The notes: generated by a model not told the origin, from the sequence alone. A stretch of 64,000 bases of DNA from Desulfobacula toluolica Tol2 (GCF_000307105.1 NC_018645.1:655001-719000), one strand, 5' to 3'; numbered from the stretch's first letter, positions 16,678 through 26,063 are shown. Program-made: numbers and translations.

Positions 16678-17855
16678 TGGAACCTGATTTGTTTTGCTTT
16701 TTTTTGTCCGGTGAAAAAAAAGAGGTCTTGCCAGGTTCTGAGTTGTGGGAACTTCCATTGTCAGGAAAAAATACCGGTTTTTCAAGCGACACTCCTTCTG
16801 AAAGAAAACTGCAAGATGCTGTTATAACTATTGGTGACTATTTTTTAGCCTCCTGTCGTTTTTTATCGGAAAATAATTTTTCAATATTAAAAGCAGGCCT
16901 TGAGGTTGTTTGTAAAAGGTCTGTTTTGACTGGGCAAATTGACAGGATCGTTGTGTTTCTTGAAAAGCACGGTGCTTTTTATCATCCGTTGAAAATTCAG
17001 GTTGTAGTTCATGGTTCTCCTGAATGTTGTTTTGTTCTGAACGGTGCAGTGTCAAAATCGGGTCTGTCATTGTTGGAAAATGAGTATAAAATCATATCCC
17101 GCCTGAACAAGACTCATTATGTACAACGCCATCTTCCTATGGTGTTTGGCGTTGATGTTATAACCACTGATAAAGGCAGGATTGGATTTTTTTTAGGAGA
17201 GTGGTTTGACGGCTATAAAGAGTTTCATGCCACACAAGACCATGGCATAAGACAAGTCGTGATATGGGAATCCGACGGCAAGTGCCATTATATTTCTGAA
17301 GTAGCAGCTTTTCCTATTTATCAGGAAATCTCCCGGATACTGACTTGTTACTATGATATTGAAACCTTTGATCAGATTTTTCCCTGGCATCATGCTGCCG
17401 GGGATTTTATTGTCAGGCAGGAGGCTGGTAAGGTTCATGTCCGCTTGATTTCAGTGCGAGGATATTCGCCTTTAACGGAATTTGGTGCGGATGAAAAAGA
17501 TAAGCAAGAGCATATTTTGCCGTCTCTGCTGCTTTTTTTTCTGAATTTGCTTTTAAGGATGCGCCTTGACCGATTGAATGGCACGGGTCAAACCGTTATG
17601 CTTGGAAAGAACATGATAAAGCCGGTTGTGGAAGGCTTTTTGCATGCATTAGACGAGAAATCAGCTGTTTGTGGCTTTGGAAATTTAAGATTGATTTTTA
17701 TAGCATTTTTCCAGCAATTCAGCCTTGAACAGGTTATGGGCATTATGGAAAATATTTTAGAATCTTATCAATCCAATTCAGAAGAAATTGCATTGATAAA
17801 AGAAAATTTTGAATCCCATTGTCGGACCTTGCATGTAATTTTTAGTGGGTTTTAA
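16677..17855 (+). CDS. Unknown protein coupled to the TPR gene, upstream of dsrA (392 aa)
   Basis: Not recognised with confidence. It is cytoplasmic, without membrane segments. The middle reads like a degenerate kinase or phosphotransferase fold: LLENEYKIISRLNKTHYVQ (~132), a hinge-like GFFLGEWFDGYKEFHA (~165), and WHHAAGDFIVRQ (~240) in the place of a catalytic H-G-D loop. A hydrophobic LLLFFLNLLLRMRL stretch follows near 285. Catalytic Asp and metal-site residues of active aminoglycoside-phosphotransferase-like enzymes are not evident, so a pseudokinase-like or unrelated fold is equally possible. Coupled by a one-base overlap to the TPR gene and 195 bp before dsrA. Confidence 0.7.
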   Translation: MEPDLFCFFLSGEKKEVLPGSELWELPLSGKNTGFSSDTPSERKLQDAVITIGDYFLASCRFLSENNFSILKAGLEVVCKRSVLTGQIDRIVVFLEKHGAFYHPLKIQVVVHGSPECCFVLNGAVSKSGLSLLENEYKIISRLNKTHYVQRHLPMVFGVDVITTDKGRIGFFLGEWFDGYKEFHATQDHGIRQVVIWESDGKCHYISEVAAFPIYQEISRILTCYYDIETFDQIFPWHHAAGDFIVRQEAGKVHVRLISVRGYSPLTEFGADEKDKQEHILPSLLLFFLNLLLRMRLDRLNGTGQTVMLGKNMIKPVVEGFLHALDEKSAVCGFGNLRLIFIAFFQQFSLEQVMGIMENILESYQSNSEEIALIKENFESHCRTLHVIFSGF

Positions 17856-17868
17856 AAAAACCTTTTTT
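17848..17868 (+). terminator. Short hairpin with T6 tail ahead of the dsr promoter
   Basis: GGTTTT and AAAACC pair around AAA and are followed by TTTTTT. The stem overlaps the stop codon of the upstream gene. With only two G:C pairs it is weak, but it marks a plausible boundary before the dsr transcript. Confidence 0.45.
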
Positions 17869-17869
17869 A

Positions 17870-17898
17870 TTGACATGTTGAAATAGAAATTTTATATC
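17870..17898 (+). promoter_or_regulatory. Likely dsr operon promoter
   Basis: TTGACA (17870-17875), 17-bp spacer, TATATC (17893-17898). Transcription would begin near 17905, giving a leader of about 145 bases before dsrA, whose ATG is preceded by a strong GGAGG. Confidence 0.55.
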
Positions 17899-18050
17899 TG
17901 CAATGTTATTTTGCTTAAGGTGATTTCAAGAAAAAGACGTTGATTTTTTAAGTCTTTGGAATAACAACATATCAGACTATTGAATGAAAAGTTTGGATAA
18001 ATTTTTCATTATTGATTGAATGTAAATTAACTATTAATGGAGGTAAGTAA

Positions 18051-19376
18051 ATGGCTAAGCATGAAACTCCTTTCCTGGATCAGTTAGAATCCGGCCCATG
18101 GCCTAGCTTTGTCTCTGACCTGAAACAGCAGGCTGAAGTCAGAGCAAAAAATGAAAAAGGCGTGGAATTCCAGATTCCCCAGGATTGTGTAGACGATCTT
18201 CTTGGGATTGTGGAACTTTCTTACAAGCATGGACGAACCCATTGGAAACATGGTGGTATCGTAGGTGTTTTTGGTTATGGCGGTGGCGTTATCGGTAGAT
18301 ATTGTGATCAGCCTCAGGCATTTCCAGGTGTTGAGCATTTTCATACAATGCGTGTAAACCAGCCTGCAGGTAAGTATTATACAACTGATTATCTTAGAAA
18401 ATTGACCGACCTTTGGGACTTCAGGGGTTCCGGTGTTACCAATATGCATGGCGCAACCGGTGATATCATTCTTCTGGGAACAACTACTCCTCAGTTAGAA
18501 GAAGTTTTCTGGACACTGACACATGATTACAATCAGGATCTTGGCGGATCAGGTTCCAACCTGAGAACACCTGCTGACTGTCTTGGCCAGTCCAGATGTG
18601 AATATGCATGCTATGATACAAATGCACTGGTTCACTTTTTGACTAACGAATATCAAGATGAGCTTCATCGTCCTGCTTTCCCGTACAAGTTTAAATTCAA
18701 ACTTGATGGCTGCCCCAACTGCTGCGTAGCATCTATTGCCCGTTCCGACATGTCTTTTATCGGAACCTGGAAAGATGATATCCGGATTGATCAGGATGCA
18801 GTCAACAAATATGTTGAAAATGACGCTGCATATCCTGCCAACGCCGGTGCCCATAAAGGCGGAGACTGGGGTCCTTTTGACATTGAAAAAGAAGTTATTG
18901 CGCTTTGCCCCACCGGATGCATGAAGTTTGAAAATAAAAAATTAGCCATTGACAATGCCAATTGTACTCGCTGCATGCATTGTATCAATGTAATGCCAAA
19001 AGCTCTTAAAATCGGTAAAGAAACAGGATGTTCCATCCTTTGCGGTGCAAAAGCTCCTATTCTTGATGGTGCTCAGATGGGTTCTCTGCTGGTTCCGTTT
19101 ATTGAAGTTAATCCTGACAATGATTATGAAGCAATTACAGAAGTCATTGAAAATATTTGGGATTGGTGGATGGAAGAAGGTAAAAACCGTGAAAGACTTG
19201 GTGAGCTGATCATGCGTCAGGGATTCCAGAAACTTCTTGAAGTAACTGGTATCGAAGCAATGCCTCAGCATGTACAATATCCGAGAACCAACCCGTATAT
19301 CTTCTGGAAAGAGGATGAGGTTACCGGCGGCTGGGAACGTGATGTTGAAGAATACAGAAAACACCATCAAAGATAA
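18051..19376 (+). CDS. dsrA: Dissimilatory sulfite reductase alpha subunit
   Basis: With DsrB forms the cytoplasmic sirohaem enzyme that reduces sulfite with DsrC as sulfur acceptor, the last step of sulfate respiration. Length 441 residues is normal. The sirohaem-linked [4Fe-4S] ligands are Cys177-x5-Cys183 and Cys221-x3-Cys225 (CPNCC). The inserted ferredoxin domain has Cys286 (CPTGC) and Cys305, Cys308, Cys311 (NCTRCMHC). A strong GGAGG precedes the ATG. First gene of the dsrABD-cbiA series; dsrB follows after 15 bp. Confidence 0.99.
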   Translation: MAKHETPFLDQLESGPWPSFVSDLKQQAEVRAKNEKGVEFQIPQDCVDDLLGIVELSYKHGRTHWKHGGIVGVFGYGGGVIGRYCDQPQAFPGVEHFHTMRVNQPAGKYYTTDYLRKLTDLWDFRGSGVTNMHGATGDIILLGTTTPQLEEVFWTLTHDYNQDLGGSGSNLRTPADCLGQSRCEYACYDTNALVHFLTNEYQDELHRPAFPYKFKFKLDGCPNCCVASIARSDMSFIGTWKDDIRIDQDAVNKYVENDAAYPANAGAHKGGDWGPFDIEKEVIALCPTGCMKFENKKLAIDNANCTRCMHCINVMPKALKIGKETGCSILCGAKAPILDGAQMGSLLVPFIEVNPDNDYEAITEVIENIWDWWMEEGKNRERLGELIMRQGFQKLLEVTGIEAMPQHVQYPRTNPYIFWKEDEVTGGWERDVEEYRKHHQR

Positions 19377-19391
19377 AAAGGGAGAATTATA

Positions 19392-20540
19392 ATGGCATTT
19401 ATTTCTACGGGTTATGATCCCAAAAAACCGATGGAAAACAGAATCACTGACATCGGCCCCAGAGACTATAATGAGTTTTATCCTCCAGTGATCGCAAAAA
19501 ATAAAGGCAAATGGTCTCATCATGAAATCCTTGAGCCGGGCGTCCTCGTTCATGTTGCTGATTCCGGAGATGAAGTATATACAGTAAGAGTTGGTGGTGC
19601 GCGTTTGATGAGTACCACCCATATCAATGAGATCTGTGAAATTGCTGACAAACATTGTGACGGGCACCTTCGTTTCACTACCCGTAATAATGTTGAATTC
19701 ATGGTTGACTCAAAAGATAAACTTGAACCCTTGAAAAATGATCTGGCATCCAGAAAATTTGATGGTGGTTCCTTTAAGTTTCCCATCGGCGGAACAGGTG
19801 CCGGTATCACAAATATCGTTCATACCCAGGGCTGGATTCACTGCCATACACCTGCAACAGATGCTTCCGGTACTGTAAAAGCATCAATGGACGCATTGTT
19901 TGCTGACTTCCAGGACATGAGACTTCCTGCACATCTTAGAGTTTCCATGGCTTGCTGCCTGAATATGTGCGGCGCAGTTCATTGTTCTGATATCGCTATC
20001 CTCGGATATCACAGAAAACCGCCAATGCTGGATCATGAATATCTTGATAAAGTTTGTGAAATTCCTTTGGCTGTTTCTGCTTGTCCTACCGCAGCAATCA
20101 AACCTTCAAAACAGACTCTTGCTGACGGCACGGAAGTAAAATCTGTTTCTGTTAAAAATGAAAGATGCATGTATTGTGGTAACTGCTACACCATGTGTCC
20201 TTCCATGCCTCTGGCTGATACAGAAGGTGATGGTATTGTTCTTATGGCAGGTGGTAAAGTTTCCAACAGGATTTCCGATCCTAAATTTTCTAAAGTTGTT
20301 GTTGGCTTTTTGCCCAATGAAATGCCAAGATGGCCTTCCATGACAGCTGCTATCACCAGAATGGTTGAAGCCTATGCCAAAGGTGCCAATAAATACGAGC
20401 GTCTGGGTGACTGGGCTGAGAGAATCGGATGGGAAAAATTCTTTGAAGCATGTGAACTTGAGTTCACACATCACCTGATTGATGATTTCCGTCAGCAGGC
20501 ATACATGAGCTGGCGTCAGTCAACTCAGTTCAAATTCTAA
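19392..20540 (+). CDS. dsrB: Dissimilatory sulfite reductase beta subunit
   Basis: Partner of DsrA in the alpha2-beta2 sulfite reductase; this subunit carries the catalytically active sirohaem in characterised enzymes. The 382-residue length is typical. Cluster-binding cysteines appear in [16 protein letters not shown], and a ferredoxin-type site lies in [15 protein letters not shown], with [10 protein letters not shown] supplying the fourth ligand. GGAG is found eight bases before the ATG. The 3' end is followed by a stable hairpin before dsrD. Confidence 0.99.
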   Translation: MAFISTGYDPKKPMENRITDIGPRDYNEFYPPVIAKNKGKWSHHEILEPGVLVHVADSGDEVYTVRVGGARLMSTTHINEICEIADKHCDGHLRFTTRNNVEFMVDSKDKLEPLKNDLASRKFDGGSFKFPIGGTGAGITNIVHTQGWIHCHTPATDASGTVKASMDALFADFQDMRLPAHLRVSMACCLNMCGAVHCSDIAILGYHRKPPMLDHEYLDKVCEIPLAVSACPTAAIKPSKQTLADGTEVKSVSVKNERCMYCGNCYTMCPSMPLADTEGDGIVLMAGGKVSNRISDPKFSKVVVGFLPNEMPRWPSMTAAITRMVEAYAKGANKYERLGDWAERIGWEKFFEACELEFTHHLIDDFRQQAYMSWRQSTQFKF

Positions 20541-20579
20541 GAATAGTTTTGAACGATAGTTGCTTATAAAGTCGTATAG

Positions 20580-20603
20580 GCCGGAGTGTATTTGCACTCC
20601 GGC
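20580..20603 (+). promoter_or_regulatory. Stable hairpin between dsrB and dsrD
   Basis: GCCGGAGTG and CACTCCGGC pair perfectly around a six-base loop. There is no T tract, so it is more likely an mRNA stabilising or processing element than a terminator. Such a structure could protect the dsrAB message 3' end and set a lower or separate level for dsrD. Confidence 0.7.
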
Positions 20604-20633
20604 TGAACCATTTCATTTCAAAGGAGTATGAAA

Positions 20634-20891
20634 ATGAGTGAACTTCTTGACAATACCGAAGCTGCAACCAAAGCTGTTGTGGACTGGCTGACAAAAAAAG
20701 CTAAAACTAAATCCAAATTTTATATTAAAGACTTTTATAAAATTTTCCCGGATGATAAACCCAGGGCGATTAAGAAAGTTGTTAATAAAATGGTGGAAAC
20801 AGGTGAACTCGAATTCTGGTCTTCAGGAAGTACAACCATGTACGGCCTTAAAGGCGGTGGTATTCAGCATTCTTCCGAAGGCGAAAGTTAG
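20634..20891 (+). CDS. dsrD: DsrD, small winged-helix regulator of sulfite reductase
   Basis: Eighty-five residues when started at the ATG at 20634, which lies seven bases after AAGGAG; the ATG at 20628 is too close to that site. The protein shows the DsrD pattern KSKFYIKDFYKIFPDD...AIKKVVNKMVETGELE and the invariant C-terminal WSSGSTTMYGLKG. DsrD has a winged-helix fold and has been reported to stimulate DsrAB activity rather than to bind DNA. Found only in sulfate reducers with the reductive-type dsr, which supports the organism assignment. Confidence 0.97.
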   Translation: MSELLDNTEAATKAVVDWLTKKAKTKSKFYIKDFYKIFPDDKPRAIKKVVNKMVETGELEFWSSGSTTMYGLKGGGIQHSSEGES

Positions 20892-20913
20892 AGGTTAAAA
20901 GCTTTTAGATTTC

Positions 20914-22353
20914 ATGCAAAAGGTCTCTAAAAATGTTCCGGGTGTTGTTATTGCCGGCCTTCGGGGCGGATCAGGCAAGACCATTATCTCTTTAGGGATT
21001 GCCGGAGCATGGAAAGAAAAAGGCTATAAGGTCTCCCCATTTAAAAAGGGACCTGACTATATTGACGCCGGCTGGCTTTCAACAGCAGCCGGTCGTCCCT
21101 GTTATAATCTGGATACGTTTCTTTGTACCCCGTCCGTTGTCCAACACTCCTATTATAAAAATTCAGATAATTGTGATATCGCCGTTATTGAAGGAAATCG
21201 CGGTCTTTATGACGGTATTGATATTGATGGTTCAACATCGACTTCAGAGCTTGCAAAGCTTTTAAACCTGCCTGTCTTACTGGTCCTGGACTGTAGCAAG
21301 AGTACTCGTACAATGGCGGCTTTGCTCATGGGCTGCATGCAGTTTGATCCTGAAATTAACATTTGCGGTGTGATCCTCAACCGGGTGGCTGGCAAACGCC
21401 ATGAAGGAAAGGTTCGGGCAAACATAGAACGATTTTGCAAGATTCCCGTTTTTGGTGCTGTTCCAAAATTGAAGGCAAAAGATTTTCCTGAACGGCACAT
21501 GGGACTTGTGCCGTCTGATGAGCATGGTTTTTCAAATCAGGCAATCCAGGCCGCTGTTAAAGTTGCTAAAGCCAATATTGATTTGGATGAATTATATCAG
21601 GCCGTAACCGTTAAATATCAAAACCATGATTCAAAAGTGCCCCCCCTCAAGGTACATTTTTCACCTCAAATGCATCTTTCAGAAGGCAAACAAATTGATT
21701 CAGATCCTGTTACCATAGGTATTATAAGAGACTCGGCTTTTCAATTTTATTATCCCGATAACATTGATGCCTTAAGAGAGCAGGGTGCCAATATTGTTTT
21801 TATCAGTCCTTTGAATGAAACCGCTATACCAAAGGTCCATGCCATCTATATGGGCGGGGGATTTCCTGAAACCCATGCACCACAGCTTGCTCAAAATATG
21901 GCCTTTAGGGAGAATTTGAAAAGATTATCTCAACAGGGACTTCCCATTTATGCGGAATGCGGTGGGCTGATCTTTCTGGGTCAAAGCATCCGGTTAAGTG
22001 ACCGTGAATATCCCATGTCCGGTATTCTCCCCATTAAATTCGGGCTTTCCATAAGGCCCCAGGGACATGGTTATACCCAAGTCAATGTTGTGAATGAAAA
22101 TCCTTTTTTTAAAACCGGTGAAATTTTAAAAGGCCACGAATTCAGATATTCCAGTGTTCTGGATATTGATTATAAGGATACTGAAATGGCCTTTAAAATG
22201 GAGCGTGGCAAAGGCATTCTTGACAAAAAAGACGGTTTTTTTAAACGCAATACCTTTGGAACCTATACCCATATCCATGCGCTTGGCAGCCCTTCCTGGG
22301 CACCTGCTTTGATCAAAAAAGCCGGAGAATTTAAAGCAGCGTTTGTCCGGTAA
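20914..22353 (+). CDS. cbiA: Cobyrinate a,c-diamide synthase (dsrN-type)
   Basis: Amidates the a and c acetate groups of cobyrinate (or of sirohaem, as proposed for DsrN) with glutamine and ATP. P-loop GLRGGSGKT near residue 11, KGPDYIDAGWL (ATP/substrate loop), DTFL, and a class I glutaminase-like domain with the nucleophile Cys in YAECGGLIFL (~residue 349) and His in the C-terminal THIHALG. 479 residues is normal. It follows dsrD by 22 bp, the standard order in sulfate reducers, and sirohaem-amide is the form found in some Dsr enzymes; that link is family knowledge, not seen here. Confidence 0.93.
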   Translation: MQKVSKNVPGVVIAGLRGGSGKTIISLGIAGAWKEKGYKVSPFKKGPDYIDAGWLSTAAGRPCYNLDTFLCTPSVVQHSYYKNSDNCDIAVIEGNRGLYDGIDIDGSTSTSELAKLLNLPVLLVLDCSKSTRTMAALLMGCMQFDPEINICGVILNRVAGKRHEGKVRANIERFCKIPVFGAVPKLKAKDFPERHMGLVPSDEHGFSNQAIQAAVKVAKANIDLDELYQAVTVKYQNHDSKVPPLKVHFSPQMHLSEGKQIDSDPVTIGIIRDSAFQFYYPDNIDALREQGANIVFISPLNETAIPKVHAIYMGGGFPETHAPQLAQNMAFRENLKRLSQQGLPIYAECGGLIFLGQSIRLSDREYPMSGILPIKFGLSIRPQGHGYTQVNVVNENPFFKTGEILKGHEFRYSSVLDIDYKDTEMAFKMERGKGILDKKDGFFKRNTFGTYTHIHALGSPSWAPALIKKAGEFKAAFVR

Positions 22354-22380
22354 ATCATCAGATAAATATTACAATTTTTT

Positions 22381-22436
22381 ATGTGAAATTTTTTTCAGAC
22401 TAAACTTTCGAGTTTTATGCTTAGTTGTGGGCAAGC
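22381..22436 (-). repeat. Degenerate dispersed hairpin repeat, copy E
   Basis: Read on the minus strand it begins CTTGCCCACAACTAAG like copies A and B and ends with AAAAAAATTTCACAT, but the internal arms have drifted. Placed between convergent cbiA and the cytochrome gene. Weaker than the other four copies. Confidence 0.4.
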
Positions 22437-22481
22437 CTGGGTTAAAGAACAAGTCTTTCCATGGCAAGAGTATTCCATAAA

Positions 22482-22516
22482 AAAAGAGGCTTTTCATATT
22501 CTGAAAAACCTCTTTT
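22482..22516. terminator. Bidirectional terminator between cbiA and the cytochrome gene
   Basis: AAAAGAGGCTTTTCA and TGAAAAACCTCTTTT form a 15-bp stem with one wobble and a five-base loop; A and T runs flank it, so it can end both convergent transcripts. Confidence 0.88.
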
Positions 22517-22548
22517 GAAGCGTAAAAAAACGGTGTGTTGAAAAACGA

Positions 22549-23019
22549 CTACTTTTTCTTTTTTAAGGATATGTGACATTTGGCGCAGGAAGCAGGAGCA
22601 GGTCCCTTCATTCCTTTAGGATCTCCGGCTTTTTTGTTCACGTCTTTATGGCAGACGATACAATTGCCATGCATGGCGTTTTCAAGTACCATAATGTCTT
22701 TTTTGTTCTTTTTGTCTTTGGCCATTTTTGTGTGGCATTCCGCACATCTTTGAACATTATCCCCTATTTTAAGGTCCAGAGGTTTGTTGTCCTTGTCATG
22801 GTGACAGTCACCGCATGAAATTTTATAATCCTCATTGTGCATTTTGTGGCTGAATTCAATAAATTTTGATTTAGGCGGTTGTTTTTTGCGTTTTTTGTAT
22901 TGGTTGTAGTCCATTTTTATCGTGTCCGGAACATCTGTCCCGGCATACAGACCCGTGGTAATAAACATTACAGCCATACCTGCAACCAAGAGCATCATCA
23001 GCAGCTTTTTGTTCATCAT
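22549..23019 (-). CDS. Periplasmic tetraheme cytochrome c, class III (c3-like), 156 aa
   Basis: Four haem-attachment sites are visible in order: CGDCHH, CAECH, CIVCH and CAKCH, the number found in cytochrome c3. A signal peptide begins at MMNKKLLMMLLVAGMAVMF and ends near LYAGT; the start at 23019 has AAAGGAG eight bases upstream, unlike the longer frame to 23076. Additional His residues (EFSHKMH, HHDKD) can supply distal axial ligands. In sulfate reducers such proteins shuttle electrons between periplasmic hydrogenases or formate dehydrogenases and membrane complexes. Spacing of the haem sites is looser than in Desulfovibrio c3, so it may be a distinct subtype. Confidence 0.9.
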   Translation of the reverse strand: MMNKKLLMMLLVAGMAVMFITTGLYAGTDVPDTIKMDYNQYKKRKKQPPKSKFIEFSHKMHNEDYKISCGDCHHDKDNKPLDLKIGDNVQRCAECHTKMAKDKKNKKDIMVLENAMHGNCIVCHKDVNKKAGDPKGMKGPAPASCAKCHISLKKKK

Positions 23020-23155
23020 TTTTTTTACTCCTTTAATAATTTTTTTGTCTTTATACCGATGATAATTGCATATCACCGATGGTTTCTTTAAATTTTTTTA
23101 TTCAGCGTTTTACACCCAAGCATGTTGAAAAGTCAACCTTAAATACTTTTTCAGA

Positions 23156-23965
23156 CTACGTATGATCATCCTGGTTTACCGTGTCTGATTGTGACAGATT
23201 ATCCTGGTTTTCAGGTTCTTTTTCGTCAATTTCAGAGTTATGTTTTTTGCCGAATATTCTGGCACCAATAATGCTGATCTCATAAAGAAGCATCAACGGA
23301 AGGGCCATCATCACCTGGGTGACCACATCCGGTGGTGTGATAATTGCGGCACCCACAAAAAACAGCAACAGGGCATATTTTCTGTTCTTTTTTAAAAACG
23401 GGACTGTTACCAGACCCATCCTGGCCAAAAATGTTAAAACTAACGGCAATTCAAACACAAATCCAAATGCCAGAAGCATCTTTGAAGCAAAAGAAAGATA
23501 TTCTTTCATGGATGGCATGGCATGGATGGTTTCCGTGGCAAATCCTAAAAAGAATTTAAATCCATAAGGAAAAACAACGAAATAGCCAAAAGAGGAGCCA
23601 ATGGCAAAGAAGAAAACTGAGAGAATGACGATGGGTAAGAAGTATTTCTTTTCGTTTCTGTAAAGCCCCGGAGATACAAACATCCAGAATTCATAAAAAA
23701 GTACCGGAGTCGCAACAACAATCCCGGCTAGTAAGGACACTTTAAGATAAGTAAAAAATGCTTCAGGAAGCCCTGTAAAAATCATCCTGGTGTTTTCATT
23801 TTCGCCCATGGCAGTGACCAGGGGGGCGATCAGTATCTCAAATAATTTTTCCTTGAAAAAATAAGCCGCTACAAATCCAATGCCCACGGCAATAAAGGAA
23901 CGAACCAGTCTATCTCTTAATTCGCCCAAATGTTCGGTAAACGGGCTTTTTTCTTCTGTACTCAT
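23156..23965 (-). CDS. tatC: Twin-arginine translocase subunit TatC
   Basis: Core receptor of the Tat system that exports folded proteins. N-terminal FTEHLGELRDRLVRS is the signature signal-recognition segment (residues 9-23), followed by six hydrophobic segments and the loop FEFWMFVSPGLYRNEKK. The polar C-terminal tail (KKHNSEIDEKEPENQDN) is longer than usual. It follows tatA/B by three bases, forming an operon. Sulfate reducers use Tat for periplasmic hydrogenases and formate dehydrogenases. Confidence 0.97.
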   Translation of the reverse strand: MSTEEKSPFTEHLGELRDRLVRSFIAVGIGFVAAYFFKEKLFEILIAPLVTAMGENENTRMIFTGLPEAFFTYLKVSLLAGIVVATPVLFYEFWMFVSPGLYRNEKKYFLPIVILSVFFFAIGSSFGYFVVFPYGFKFFLGFATETIHAMPSMKEYLSFASKMLLAFGFVFELPLVLTFLARMGLVTVPFLKKNRKYALLLFFVGAAIITPPDVVTQVMMALPLMLLYEISIIGARIFGKKHNSEIDEKEPENQDNLSQSDTVNQDDHT

Positions 23966-23968
23966 ATG

Positions 23969-24361
23969 TTAATCGTTTTTATTGTTTTCAGATGTGTTAT
24001 TGTTTTTGTCCGGTTCTTTATCAGTTGTTTCTTTATCTTTTGGGATTTCATCTGTAGCTGTATCAGAATTTTTTGTTTCAACATTCTGCGAACCTTTATC
24101 CTCTTTAACTGCTGATGTCTGCTCTTTTGGATAGGTGTCTTTAAGGATTTCTTTGAGATCTGTTTTAGAGGTATTGATGTCAGTCATATCTTTGACAGTG
24201 GTTTCCACATCAATGCTGCGTTTAAAGTCCTGGGCGGATCGTTTGAATTCTCCCATGGCACGGCCAAGCGTTTTGGCAAGGTCCGGAAGCTTTTGGGGGC
24301 CTATGACAATAAGGGCTATGGCCAGAATCAACAAAATTTCAGGCATTCCAAGACCAAACAT
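23969..24361 (-). CDS. tatB: Tat translocase subunit TatA/TatB
   Basis: Short N-terminal membrane helix MPEILLILAIALIVIG, hinge GPQKLPDLAKTLGRAMGEFKR, amphipathic helix, and a long acidic Lys/Thr/Asn-rich tail (residues ~70-130). At 130 residues and with Glu8 in the helix plus the GPxxLP hinge it resembles TatB, but single TatA/B-type proteins with dual function exist, so the exact class is open. Directly upstream of tatC. Confidence 0.85.
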   Translation of the reverse strand: MFGLGMPEILLILAIALIVIGPQKLPDLAKTLGRAMGEFKRSAQDFKRSIDVETTVKDMTDINTSKTDLKEILKDTYPKEQTSAVKEDKGSQNVETKNSDTATDEIPKDKETTDKEPDKNNNTSENNKND

Positions 24362-24473
24362 TTTTTATTTTAACTCCTTTAATGAAAATTGCCAGTTAAT
24401 AAGCTTCTATTTTTACACTGAATGATGACTGGGTGTCAAGGTAAGGATCAATAACCGGGGAAAGGAGGCTGCC

Positions 24474-25949
24474 TTATTTGCCCTGCTTGTTGTATTGCCT
24501 GCCACTGTCATGCTTCCTGTAAGGTTTGTGTTTGCCTTTAAAGGGTTTTTTCTTTTTAACCGCCTGTTTTAAATGATATTTTTTCTTTGGTTTGGGAAGT
24601 GGTTTGTCCAGTGCCTCGGACGGATACTCACAGACTATTTTATTTCCCAGCACCTCTTCTATTTTTGGTATGAAAAACGAACTCATTTCATCAGCAAAAC
24701 TGATGGATATCCCTTTTGCTCCGGCCCTTCCGGTTCTTCCGATTCTATGAATATAGTGTTCCGGCTCATGGGGAAGATCATAGTTAATAACATGGCTGAT
24801 ATTTTCAATATGCAATCCACGGGCAGCCACGTCTGTTGCAACTAAAATATTAATTCTGCCGGTTTTAAAATTTTCAAGAACTTTAAATCGTTTGTCCTGG
24901 GAGATGTCCCCTGAAAGTACACTGCATTTTTGGCCGTACCGGTCAAGTTTTTCCGACACAATTCTTGCGGTATCTTTACGGTTTACAAACAAGATAACCC
25001 GTTTTAACTGCTCGTTGTTGATCAGGTTATAGACATGCTTGAATTTGTCGGTTTCCGTGCTGATATAAACAATCTGCTGGATACTGTCGGCTGCCGCCTG
25101 ATCAGGATCTATTTCAATTTGAACCTTGTTTTCAGTGGTCCAGCTTTGGGCAAGTCTCAATACATCCGGTGTTAAGGTTGCAGAAAAGAACAGGGTCTGC
25201 CGCTTATTTTTGTGGGGTGTTTTTAAAATAATTCTGCGGACATCCGGAATAAATCCCATGTCCAGCATTCGATCAGCTTCATCAATTACGATAATTTCAA
25301 CCTTGGAAGGGTTGATAAGGCCTTTGCTCATGAAATCAATGAGACGGCCGGGAGTAGCAACAATTATATCAACCGGTTTTTCTTTGAGCTGCGTTTGCTG
25401 TTTTTGATATCCGGTTCCACCAAAAATTGATACGATTTTTAAATTGGTATATCGGGCAAGGTCATTGAAATCCTTTTCAATCTGATAAACCAGCTCTCTT
25501 GTGGGTGCAAGGATCAAAGCCCTTGGGCTTCCTTTTTTATTTTTAAAGGACTTTTTGATGAATGCAGCTAAAATAGTTATGATGAAACTGGCACTTTTTC
25601 CTGTCCCGGTCTGGGCCTTGGCCGTGGCATCTTTTCCTTCCAGGGTATGGGGCATCAGCTTTGCTTGAATCGGCGTACAATATTCGAACTTTAAATCTGC
25701 AATGGCACGCATGACACTCAATGGCAGACCAAGATCATGAAATCGTGTTTCCCCTTCCCGGGGTTCTACTGGAAAATTATTGACGGACCATTTTTTTTTG
25801 GGGGGTTTAGGCGGACGTTTGTTGTTTGGTTCTGTTTCAGGCGAAGGTTTTGTTTCTGCTTTAGGCCTGGGAGTTGGTTGAACAGAAGGTGATTTGATTT
25901 GGGGCTTTTTGCTGAAAAGCTTTTTTAAAAATAGAAAAAATTGTTTCAA
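24474..25949 (-). CDS. DEAD-box RNA helicase, RhlE/RhlB-like (491 aa)
   Basis: ATP-dependent RNA unwinding, acting in ribosome assembly or RNA decay. Motifs in order: Q motif region FHDLGLPLSVMRAI, AQTGTGKSASF (I), PTRELVYQ (Ia), TPGRLIDF (Ib), VIDEADRMLD (II), FFSATL (III), VATDVAARGLHI (V) and HRIGRTGRAG (VI). The start is a TTG at 25949: an in-frame stop lies two codons upstream, and the next ATG is inside the Q-motif region. N-terminal Pro/Lys-rich linker (~20-50) and basic C-terminal tail (KKKPFKGKHKPYRKH) likely bind RNA. Probably monocistronic. Confidence 0.93.
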   Translation of the reverse strand: MKQFFLFLKKLFSKKPQIKSPSVQPTPRPKAETKPSPETEPNNKRPPKPPKKKWSVNNFPVEPREGETRFHDLGLPLSVMRAIADLKFEYCTPIQAKLMPHTLEGKDATAKAQTGTGKSASFIITILAAFIKKSFKNKKGSPRALILAPTRELVYQIEKDFNDLARYTNLKIVSIFGGTGYQKQQTQLKEKPVDIIVATPGRLIDFMSKGLINPSKVEIIVIDEADRMLDMGFIPDVRRIILKTPHKNKRQTLFFSATLTPDVLRLAQSWTTENKVQIEIDPDQAAADSIQQIVYISTETDKFKHVYNLINNEQLKRVILFVNRKDTARIVSEKLDRYGQKCSVLSGDISQDKRFKVLENFKTGRINILVATDVAARGLHIENISHVINYDLPHEPEHYIHRIGRTGRAGAKGISISFADEMSSFFIPKIEEVLGNKIVCEYPSEALDKPLPKPKKKYHLKQAVKKKKPFKGKHKPYRKHDSGRQYNKQGK

Positions 25950-26063
25950 TCGTTACTTTCTTTGTATGAGTTAAAATGTTAATTGTCTGATACCAATGGT
26001 TTTTAACAGACAGCCAGTTGTTTGTGAAGTTAAAATTATTAAAAAGCAAATTTATTATAAAGT

